Shown here: positions 43,034 to 50,162 of the stretch, piece by piece
Layout: the number at the start of each line of letters is the position of its first letter
Position numbering within the stretch: position 1 is the first letter of the stretch
Source of the DNA: Constantimarinum furrinae
GTDB taxonomy: Bacteria > Bacteroidota > Bacteroidia > Flavobacteriales > Flavobacteriaceae
Length of the DNA stretch: 64,000 bases
Reading direction: 5' to 3'
Assembly: GCF_014295415.1 (NCBI RefSeq)
Contig: NZ_CP052909.1
Location: 2,232,001 to 2,296,000, forward strand
Notes under the pieces: generated by a model
Databases searched by the model: none
What the model saw: the letters and a program-made list of their open reading frames with translations, nothing else
Told to the model about the DNA's origin: nothing
Position numbers and translations under genes: made by a program

Positions 43034-45475
43034 ATGCAGCGATTTTTTAAAGATTACCTTCCTCACCTTGTTGTTCTTTTACTTTTTGCATTGGCTTCTC
43101 TGGTCTATTTTAGTCCGGTACTACAAGGAAAAAAGATCTATCAGGGCGATATTGTACAGTATACGGGGATGGCCAAAAAACAAAATGACTATCGCGCTGC
43201 CACCGGTGAAGAAACCTATTGGACAGATGCTGCATTCGGAGGAATGCCAACCTATCAATTAGGTGCAAAATATCCTCATAATTATATAAAATCACTGGAT
43301 TTAACGCTTCGGTTTCTGCCACGGCCTGCCGATTATCTTTTCCTTTATTTTCTGTCTTTTTATATCCTGATGTTAGTTTTTAAAATCGATTATAAACTGG
43401 CGTTTTTAGGCGCATTAGCCTTTGGTTTTTCAACATATCTTATTATAATTCTGGGTGTAGGGCATAATGCCAAGGCGCATGCAATCGCTTATATGCCTTT
43501 GGTACTATCGGGAATCATCCTCACATTTCGGGGAAAATATCTATATGGTTTTTTACTTACTACGATCGCCATGGGACTCGAGCTGGTTGCCAATCACTTC
43601 CAAATGACATACTACCTGCTGTTGTTGGTTCTGGTTATAGGTATTGCATACCTTATTGATGCGATAAAAAAGAAACAATTAGTGCACTTTGGGAAATCGG
43701 TGGCACTAATGACTTTAGGGGTTTTGATTGCTATTGGATTAAATGCAACGAACATACTGGCAACCAAGGAATATGCCGATGCCTCCACCAGGGGGAAAAG
43801 CGAATTATCCATTAATCCTGATGGCACCCCTAAGGAAAGCAGTTCCGGACTTGGTTATGACTATATCACCGAGTATTCTTACGGGAAGCTGGAAAGCCTC
43901 AACTTATTCATTCCCAATTTTATGGGAGGTGGTTCTGGGGATCCCTTTCCTGAAGAGTCGGCTGCCTACGAAGAACTGCTAAAAATGGGTGCACCGGCCA
44001 ATGAGGCCGCAGATATTTTAACTCAACTACCTGTATATTGGGGTGACCAACCTATAGTGGCAGCTCCTGCCTATATAGGCGCAGTAGTAATTTTCCTCGC
44101 GTTATTGGGCATTTTTCTTGTGAGAGGACGATTTAGATGGTGGATCATTGCCGGATTTCTGTTAAGTCTTACCTTATCATGGGGCAAGAACTTCGATTTT
44201 CTGACTCAGTTTTTTGTCGATTATGTGCCACTCTATGATAAATTCCGTGCGGTGTCATCAATTCAAGTGCTCATAGAACTAATACTACCCGTACTCGCGG
44301 TGGTTGGACTGCATCAATTTTTTAATGCTTTTGAACGTACCGGAGAAAAGAAAAAGGCACTGATGTATTCTGCCGGGATATTGGGCGGACTCACTCTTAT
44401 CTTTATCATTGCGAAATCATCTTTATTTGAGTTTACAAGTCCGTATGACCATTTAATTCGAGAACAATTGGGAACCCCTTTGGTGGATGCCATAAAAGAG
44501 GACAGGATGACCTTATTCACAGCGGACGCCATACGTTCTTTGATATTTGTATTACTTTCAGCTGCCGTCTTGTGGTTTTTTCTGAAAGAAAAACTGAAGG
44601 TTAATGCCGCTATTGCCCTATTGGCTGTACTTATACTGGTAGATCTGGTAGGTGTAGACAGAAGATATGTCAACAATGATGATTTTGTTCAGGCGCGTTT
44701 AGTGGATGAACCCTTTCAGCAAAATGGAGCTGATATTCAGATCCTGAAGGACGACGGACATTTTAGAGTCTATGATGTAGCAAGCAATGCTTTCAACAGT
44801 GGTCGGGCGAGTTATTTCCACAATGCCTTGGGCGGATATCACGCTGCGAAACCGGGAAGAATTCAGGATATTGATGAGTTTTATCTTTCAAAAGGAGATA
44901 TTGGTATTTTAAATATGTTCAATGTTCGGTATATTATCGGTCAAGGACAGAATGGGGGAGCGGTAGCACAAAAGAATCCGTTCGCCAACGGCAATGCCTG
45001 GTTTGTTGAGAACGTGATCCTGGCTGAAAATGCCGATGAGGAGATCCTGCTCTTAGATAGTCTCGATTCAAAAAGAACGGCCGTTATCCATAAGGACTTT
45101 GCCAATGAATTACCGGCAAAAAAGATAGCCAGGGATTCTACGGCTAGCATCGAATTGGTTTCCTATAAACCGGATCATTTGGTGTATGAAGCGTCTACGA
45201 AGTCGGCGCAGCTCGCAATCTTTTCTGAAGTATATTACCCTAAGGGTTGGAACGCATATATTAACAATGAACCGGTAGATCACCTTCGGGCAAATTATGT
45301 ATTGCGTGCGATAAAGGTTCCTGCCGGAAACAACAAGATCGAGTTTAAATTTGAACCCCGGGTGATACAGACCGGAAGCACCATTAGTATGGTGAGTAGT
45401 ATATTGCTGATACTTATCGTACTAGGAGGACTCTTTGCTGTTTTCAGAAATAAAAAAAACGAGGCTGTTGAATAA
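43034..45475 (+). CDS. YfhO family membrane protein
   Basis: An 813-residue polytopic protein of the YfhO family (DUF2142-like GT-C fold). About 12 to 13 membrane helices are visible, with the first-loop acid region LQGKKIYQGDIVQYTGM and the motif GHNAKAHAIAYMPL. A large extracytoplasmic domain comes late (about 560-790). In Gram-positives YfhO glycosylates lipoteichoic acids or related polymers; here it may modify an envelope glycolipid with sugar from a polyprenyl carrier, which is inference. It overlaps the glycosyltransferase gene, so the two are translationally coupled. Confidence 0.88.
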   Translation: MQRFFKDYLPHLVVLLLFALASLVYFSPVLQGKKIYQGDIVQYTGMAKKQNDYRAATGEETYWTDAAFGGMPTYQLGAKYPHNYIKSLDLTLRFLPRPADYLFLYFLSFYILMLVFKIDYKLAFLGALAFGFSTYLIIILGVGHNAKAHAIAYMPLVLSGIILTFRGKYLYGFLLTTIAMGLELVANHFQMTYYLLLLVLVIGIAYLIDAIKKKQLVHFGKSVALMTLGVLIAIGLNATNILATKEYADASTRGKSELSINPDGTPKESSSGLGYDYITEYSYGKLESLNLFIPNFMGGGSGDPFPEESAAYEELLKMGAPANEAADILTQLPVYWGDQPIVAAPAYIGAVVIFLALLGIFLVRGRFRWWIIAGFLLSLTLSWGKNFDFLTQFFVDYVPLYDKFRAVSSIQVLIELILPVLAVVGLHQFFNAFERTGEKKKALMYSAGILGGLTLIFIIAKSSLFEFTSPYDHLIREQLGTPLVDAIKEDRMTLFTADAIRSLIFVLLSAAVLWFFLKEKLKVNAAIALLAVLILVDLVGVDRRYVNNDDFVQARLVDEPFQQNGADIQILKDDGHFRVYDVASNAFNSGRASYFHNALGGYHAAKPGRIQDIDEFYLSKGDIGILNMFNVRYIIGQGQNGGAVAQKNPFANGNAWFVENVILAENADEEILLLDSLDSKRTAVIHKDFANELPAKKIARDSTASIELVSYKPDHLVYEASTKSAQLAIFSEVYYPKGWNAYINNEPVDHLRANYVLRAIKVPAGNNKIEFKFEPRVIQTGSTISMVSSILLILIVLGGLFAVFRNKKNEAVE

Positions 45476-46760
45476 ACCTGCATCGAAAAGGGTATTGATC
45501 ATAACGTATTACTGGCCGCCTGCCGGTGGACCGGGAGTGCAACGCTGGTTAAATTTTGTAAAGTACTTTCGGGACTACGGAATAGAACCTGTAGTGTATA
45601 TTCCTGAAAATCCTGAATATCCCTTAATAGATGAAAGCTTTGCGTCAGAGATTCCTTCAGATATAAAAATTCTGAAGCACCCCATTTCTGAACCCTATAA
45701 ACTTGCAAGAATATTCTCCAAAAACAAAACCAAACAGATGAGCAGTGGTATTATTACCGCTAAAAAACAATCTGCTATTGAAAAACTGATGCTTTTTATT
45801 CGTGGCAACTTCTTTATTCCCGACGCACGAGTGAAATGGGTGAAGCCTTCTGTGGCATATTTGTCGTCTTATCTAAGCGCACAAAACATCGATACGGTTA
45901 TTACCACGGGTCCGCCGCATAGCCTGCACCTTATAGGTTTACAGCTTAAACAAAAACTTCACGTACGCTGGATAGCCGATTTTAGGGATCCGTGGACCAC
46001 GATACATTATCACAAGGCGTTGCGACTTACAAAGGCTTCGGAAAGAAGACACAAGGAAATGGAAGCAAAGGTACTTACCTCGGCAGATACAGTGGTGGTC
46101 ACGAGTCCAACGACCAAAACTGAATTTGAGATCATTACCGATAAGCCTATAGAGGTAGTAACAAATGGCTACGAGCTTTCCGAAGAAAAAGAGATATCGC
46201 TGGACAAACCCTTTTCTATAGCTCATATAGGTTCACTCTTAAGTGAGCGAAATCCGAAAGTATTGTGGGGAGTCCTGTGTGAACTTTGTAAAGAGAACCC
46301 TCACTTCGCTGAAAATCTACAGATCAAACTGGCAGGTGCAGTGAGTGAAGAGGTGCTGGCAAGTATTTCTAAATACGGGCTATTCGAAAAATGTATAAAT
46401 CTGGGATATGTTTCTCATACAGTGGCCCGTCAATTGCAGCGGGCTGCGCAGGTATTATTGCTGGTAGAAAAGAACAGTCCCGAAACCCGTGCAATTATTC
46501 CCGGAAAGCTTTTTGAATACCTTGCGGCAAAGCGCCCAGTTATTGCCTTAGGTCCGGCAGGGAGTGATATGGAAGTTATCATTAATGAAACAAATTGTGG
46601 TGCTTTTTTCGGTTATACCGAAGATGATAAATTAAAGGAAAAGATTCTCTCATATTTTAATGCGTACCAACAGCAGGCATTGGAGGTATCTTCCGAAGGG
46701 ATAGAAAAATACAGCCGAAAAGAACTTACACGGCACATGGCCAGCATAGTACATGGTTAA
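45468..46760 (+). CDS. Glycosyltransferase, GT4-like (GT-B fold)
   Basis: About 430 residues. The N-terminus KRVLIITYYWPPAGGPGVQRW is the typical GT-B acceptor-side motif. The C-terminal part, IIPGKLFEYLAAKRPVIAL and then GSDMEVI, is the nucleotide-sugar-binding E-x7-E region. I chose TTG at 45468, which overlaps the yfhO stop by a few bases; a further upstream TTG (45435) would add eleven residues inside yfhO. Its sugar donor and acceptor are unknown. Coupling to YfhO suggests joint glycolipid or polysaccharide work. Confidence 0.85.
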   Translation: MNKPASKRVLIITYYWPPAGGPGVQRWLNFVKYFRDYGIEPVVYIPENPEYPLIDESFASEIPSDIKILKHPISEPYKLARIFSKNKTKQMSSGIITAKKQSAIEKLMLFIRGNFFIPDARVKWVKPSVAYLSSYLSAQNIDTVITTGPPHSLHLIGLQLKQKLHVRWIADFRDPWTTIHYHKALRLTKASERRHKEMEAKVLTSADTVVVTSPTTKTEFEIITDKPIEVVTNGYELSEEKEISLDKPFSIAHIGSLLSERNPKVLWGVLCELCKENPHFAENLQIKLAGAVSEEVLASISKYGLFEKCINLGYVSHTVARQLQRAAQVLLLVEKNSPETRAIIPGKLFEYLAAKRPVIALGPAGSDMEVIINETNCGAFFGYTEDDKLKEKILSYFNAYQQQALEVSSEGIEKYSRKELTRHMASIVHG

Positions 46761-46801
46761 AAAGCGAAACCCCCACTCGGCAAGATGCGTCGTGAGGGTT
46801 T
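46758..46801 (-). terminator. Interrupted-stem terminator of the first YG-repeat gene
   Basis: On the minus strand the arms AAACCC.CAC (46767-46776) and GTG.GGGTTT (46792-46801) pair with one C/A mismatch after six base pairs, and then a run CTTTTT follows. It lies 23 bases after the stop at 46825. Confidence 0.65.
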
Positions 46802-46803
46802 CT

Positions 46804-46821
46804 AACTAACCAACCAAAAAA
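46804..46821 (-). repeat. 18-nt 3' element, copy 1
   Basis: AACTAACCAACCAAAAAA on the plus strand, i.e. TTTTTTGGTTGGTTAGTT on the sense strand of the gene, three bases after its stop and directly before the terminator. An identical copy follows the paralogue at 48454-48471. Confidence 0.75.
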
Positions 46822-46824
46822 TTT

Positions 46825-48243
46825 TTACAATCCTCTTCCTCTTCGTTGAGAAGAACTTCTAGAGGTACTTCCTTTTCTATTACCGGAAGACTTAGATCTG
46901 TTTACAGAACCCCTGCCGGCTTTCGATGCGTCTGAGCGCGAATTCGAGCTACGGGTCGCTTTCGATCCTCCTGACCTGGAACTTGTCGTTCTACTTGCTT
47001 TGGTGTTGCCAGATCTGGTATTCGAGCTTCTGGTGGCCTTAGAATTACCGGATCTTGTCGTAGCGGCACGCTTCACATTTCTGTTCCCCGATCGCTGCGT
47101 AGTATTTTTATTTACAGACCTTCCACCGGCTCGCATGGTTTTAGAACGGGTATTGGTGGATCTGTTTACAGTACTACTGCGCTTTGTTGCTCCTCTTTGA
47201 GGCGAAACTTTATTCGTTCGATCCTGCTTGTTAGCAATTCCACGGGTATTCCCGGTAGATCGCTTGTTTCTATCTGAATTACCATAACGGGTGTTCCCTT
47301 TGGAGACCGTTCTGTTCGTACCTTTCTCTACAGCACCACGTTTATTGTTATCGGATCTGTTGTTAATTACATCTCGTTTTCCTGAATTTCTGCTTACGGT
47401 ACCTTTTGTATTAGCACGTGAGTCGTTACGTTTAAAATTCGAACCTCTGTTAGAATCTGAACTGTTTCGCGCAAAATTCTTGGCTCTGCTATCGGTATTT
47501 CGAGCCACAGCAGTATTTCTTCTGTTCGGATTATAATCACGGTTTATAGTGGTTCTTCCGTCCTTATAATGTCTGCGGCTTCCAGGGTTGTAGAAGTTTC
47601 TACGTCCGTTGTTATACGTCACATGATGTCTGTTACTGTAATATTTTCTGTGTAAATGATAGCTGTAACGATGTGGGGTATAATATCTTCTATACGGATA
47701 ATCATATACAATACAGCTTGTATAATAAGGTCTTACATAATATACATGCCATGGACGATAAATATATCTTGGGGTCCAGTAGTTTATATATCCTGTACAA
47801 TGTGAAAAATATCCGTAGTTGTTATAATATACATGCAGACCACCCACACGCACGATACGACGATCGTTATAGCGTATTTCTGTATTTCCGGCCTGTACGA
47901 TACGTCCGTACTCATCGTAATAAATAGGTACATCTTCAACCTGGATCACAGCACCATAATCATCATACTGTACATAAGCTTCATAATCGTACCCGGAATT
48001 AAATGAAACACTCACGTTTGGAGTATTCACGTTTACATTAACGTTTCCACCCTGATTTGGCCCTACATACACAAAATCGAACTGACCATCGGGGAAGACC
48101 GAAAACTCTACGGTATCTTCAATAAAAATATAGGCGCTTCCATCGTATTTGGAAGGAGGAACTACTTCGGAGCCTACCGAAGCAGCCTTTGCGGTAAAGC
48201 CGATCGTGAAGATCGCGATTACTAATGCTGCTACTTTTTTCAT
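46825..48243 (-). CDS. Secreted YG-repeat protein with long basic Arg/Ser/Asn tail
   Basis: A 472-residue protein with a signal peptide (about 1-20). Residues 91-150 hold about three repeats of about 20 residues of the form Y-x-x-Y-G-x-[IV]-x-x-[VA]-x-x-x-x-[IV]-x-Y, e.g. YYDEYGRIVQAGNTEIRYN. Residues 151-220 are Tyr/His/Arg-rich, and 230-472 is an extremely basic low-complexity tail of R, K, S, N, T and G (e.g. TRSGNSKATRSSNTRSGNTK). No enzyme motif is visible. Its paralogue is at 48477-49064. A sigma-54-type promoter (48306-48321) precedes it. The tail could bind nucleic acid or anionic polysaccharide outside the cell; inference. Confidence 0.75.
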   Translation of the reverse strand: MKKVAALVIAIFTIGFTAKAASVGSEVVPPSKYDGSAYIFIEDTVEFSVFPDGQFDFVYVGPNQGGNVNVNVNTPNVSVSFNSGYDYEAYVQYDDYGAVIQVEDVPIYYDEYGRIVQAGNTEIRYNDRRIVRVGGLHVYYNNYGYFSHCTGYINYWTPRYIYRPWHVYYVRPYYTSCIVYDYPYRRYYTPHRYSYHLHRKYYSNRHHVTYNNGRRNFYNPGSRRHYKDGRTTINRDYNPNRRNTAVARNTDSRAKNFARNSSDSNRGSNFKRNDSRANTKGTVSRNSGKRDVINNRSDNNKRGAVEKGTNRTVSKGNTRYGNSDRNKRSTGNTRGIANKQDRTNKVSPQRGATKRSSTVNRSTNTRSKTMRAGGRSVNKNTTQRSGNRNVKRAATTRSGNSKATRSSNTRSGNTKASRTTSSRSGGSKATRSSNSRSDASKAGRGSVNRSKSSGNRKGSTSRSSSQRRGRGL

Positions 48244-48305
48244 AATAATTAATTTAGGATTGTACTTGCTTTATTTTTTTGGTCAGCTGGTACGATTCAA
48301 TAATT

Positions 48306-48321
48306 ACAACGACCGTGCCAA
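48306..48321 (-). promoter_or_regulatory. Sigma-54-type -24/-12 promoter, first YG-repeat gene
   Basis: On the minus strand: TTGGCACGGTCGTTGT. TTGGCACG is an exact -24 element, and after GG comes N10 and then GT at -12 (consensus GC). Transcription would start about 50 bases before the ATG at 48243. Sequence just upstream, AGGGATTTACATTTTTGG, resembles that of the paralogue. Binding by RpoN is inferred. Confidence 0.65.
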
Positions 48322-48405
48322 AAATGTAAATCCCTGATTTATAAGGATGTTCCAAAGCGGACCATTAGCGTATAGCAAAACGCCATAAGATATACGAAGC
48401 GCCAT

Positions 48406-48448
48406 TAAAAATAAAAATCCGCCGAATCTTCTTACGGATTCGACGGAT
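48406..48448 (-). terminator. Interrupted-stem terminator of the second YG-repeat gene
   Basis: On the plus strand ATCCGCCGAATC (48417-48428) and GATTCGACGGAT (48437-48448) pair with one C/A mismatch after five base pairs. On the minus strand a TTTTTATTTTT tract follows. It lies 28 bases after the stop, as in copy 1. Confidence 0.75.
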
Positions 48449-48453
48449 CTAAA

Positions 48454-48471
48454 AACTAACCAACCAAAAAA
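48454..48471 (-). repeat. 18-nt 3' element, copy 2
   Basis: Identical to 46804-46821: AACTAACCAACCAAAAAA on the plus strand, five bases after the stop of the second YG-repeat gene and before its hairpin terminator. Confidence 0.75.
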
Positions 48472-48476
48472 CTATA

Positions 48477-49064
48477 TTATTTTCTTTTTCGTTTACGATC
48501 ATTGTCTATCCAATAATCGTTATTATTCTTATACCAATCTTCGTGCCAATATTTTTCATTATATCGGTTTACTGAACCACGAAGGTCTTTTATCTCGCCG
48601 TAGTGATTGTATTTTATTTTTAGATCACCTACCTCCTTAAGCAGCCCTTTATGATATTTTAAAGGAATACGACCTATGGATCGAACCTGCCCGAATCGAT
48701 TATAGGTAATCAATGATTCACCTACTCGCACTACTTGTCCATACTGGTTAACGATAAGCCTAGGCTCGTAGCTTCTTCTGTTCGAGGTATACACTACCTG
48801 TCCGGGTGCTGAAGGGTAGTAGATGGTGTTATGCGTTCTTCTGTTATACGTATTTACATACATTTGTTGAAGATCACGAAACTGAAAAGTTCCATCGGTT
48901 CTCACGGCATAAAGTACGCCATTCTCTACAAATCGTATTTCCTGAGCATTGTAATAGCGATACTGTTTCCCCGGGTCTCGATCTGTATTCTGGCGGCGTT
49001 GAGAAAAAGTCTGTGTAGTCATTCCAAAGAGGAATACAGCTACTAATAAAATTCCTTTTTTCAT
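48477..49064 (-). CDS. Secreted YG-repeat protein, short paralogue
   Basis: A 195-residue protein. The start at 49064 (MKKGILLVAVFLFGMTTQTFSQ) gives a normal signal peptide; an upstream in-frame ATG (49142) overlaps the promoter and is rejected. Residues 100-168 hold three to four repeats, VNQYGQVVRVGESLITYN, RFGQVRSIGRIPLKYH and NHYGEIKDLRG, clearly aligned with those of the 46825-48243 product; the N-terminal LYAVRTDGTFQF also matches its EFSVFPDGQFDF. The tail is short and basic (RKRKRK). Function unknown. It shares a sigma-54-type promoter and the same 3' layout with its paralogue. Confidence 0.75.
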   Translation of the reverse strand: MKKGILLVAVFLFGMTTQTFSQRRQNTDRDPGKQYRYYNAQEIRFVENGVLYAVRTDGTFQFRDLQQMYVNTYNRRTHNTIYYPSAPGQVVYTSNRRSYEPRLIVNQYGQVVRVGESLITYNRFGQVRSIGRIPLKYHKGLLKEVGDLKIKYNHYGEIKDLRGSVNRYNEKYWHEDWYKNNNDYWIDNDRKRKRK

Positions 49065-49131
49065 AATACTTGAATTTAGGGTGATGCCGACATAATAAGC
49101 GATGCGACTTACGCTATTTGGACAGTATAAT

Positions 49132-49147
49132 CCAATAGCCATGCCAA
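49132..49147 (-). promoter_or_regulatory. Sigma-54-type -24/-12 promoter, second YG-repeat gene
   Basis: On the minus strand: TTGGCATGGCTATTGG. TTGGCA is the -24 core; GG-N10-GG gives the correct spacing, with the -12 dinucleotide GG instead of GC. It lies about 68 bases before the ATG at 49064. The upstream stretch GGATGTTACAATTTTGGCA matches the paralogue's GGATTTACATTTTTGGCA. Confidence 0.6.
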
Positions 49148-49190
49148 AATTGTAACATCCTTATTATGAGAAAGATGGAGTAGTAAAGTA

Positions 49191-50072
49191 TTAACGTATA
49201 ATGAATTTATCCGTTTTAAGCATAGTGTTTTCTGAATACACCCTGTAGAAATATAAGCCGGATCGAAATTGCAGGGCATTGATAAAGTAGTACTCTGAGT
49301 CTACCTTACATTCCTGTAAGATCTTTCCCGAAATATCAAGAATTTGAATCCTGTCTATATTAGCTTCGGAAGGGAAGTTAATGCTTGAAACATCTGAAAC
49401 CGGATTGGGAGAAATAACAATGGAAGGAAATAAATTCTCCTCGATCCCAAGATCATAAATGCATTGACTATATCCATTAAAAAAGGTAGTTTCTCCGTCA
49501 TTTTCAAAACAAACCAAGGCTCTATATATCCAATCAAGGTAGTTTCCTGCCGGAGATATACCGGCCGTAGAGCCAATGCCCTCGATCCATTGCTCTTCAT
49601 AACCAGAGAACGACTGAAGGTCGTAGCCTTGCATATACATGACTTTACGATCTTCACCGGCTATAAATTCTGTTGTAATATTATCTACAACCAACCTATC
49701 GTACCATCCTCCGCTACCTGCATAAAAACAAGATTCATTTTCTTCCGGAAAAATAAAAGAGTCTCCAATCTCTAAATGAAAGTCAAGAAGGACATGTTCA
49801 GTATTGGTATTGGTATCCAACTCAATAAGAACTCCATCCTCCTCCCGCCATCTACAGCTAGTTGCCGTTCCCGAATAGGTTTGAATGATGAACTTATAGA
49901 CCGTGCCATTAATTATTTCTTCTCCTTCCACGTGATAATAAGTGCTCGCAAAACCCCATCCAGTATCCGAACCAAGACTCCATTGTTGACCTTCGTTCAA
50001 AATAGGAAGATAAGGCTGTGCAACGGAAACGTTCAGAATAAATACACAGCAGAGAAGGAGTAGTTTTTTCAT
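49191..50072 (-). CDS. Secreted protein with T9SS type A C-terminal sorting domain
   Basis: About 293 residues from the ATG at 50072, chosen because MKKLLLLCCVFILNVSVAQ is a normal signal peptide; an upstream ATG adds nine residues. The C-terminal 80 residues are a T9SS sorting domain (VISPNPVSDVSSINFP, IQILDISGKILQE, LRF/FRSGLYFYRV-type strand). The central part has a few cysteines (SCRWREEDG, ESCFYAG, ALVCFENDG, SQCIYDLG) and no motif that I recognise. It is probably exported to the cell surface. It lies between uvrA and the YG-repeat genes on the same strand. Confidence 0.83.
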   Translation of the reverse strand: MKKLLLLCCVFILNVSVAQPYLPILNEGQQWSLGSDTGWGFASTYYHVEGEEIINGTVYKFIIQTYSGTATSCRWREEDGVLIELDTNTNTEHVLLDFHLEIGDSFIFPEENESCFYAGSGGWYDRLVVDNITTEFIAGEDRKVMYMQGYDLQSFSGYEEQWIEGIGSTAGISPAGNYLDWIYRALVCFENDGETTFFNGYSQCIYDLGIEENLFPSIVISPNPVSDVSSINFPSEANIDRIQILDISGKILQECKVDSEYYFINALQFRSGLYFYRVYSENTMLKTDKFIIR

Positions 50073-50162
50073 ACCAAACAATTTATGATGAGTAAGCATC
50101 GGTCAAAATTAATCGCCATAGACCGAGACTGTCTACTAAATATACAATAATTGAATGCGAAA

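Noticed and set aside
48477-49142. Longer start of the second YG-repeat gene at 49142
   Set aside because: The extra 26 residues reach into the sigma-54-type promoter and precede a normal signal peptide that starts at 49064.
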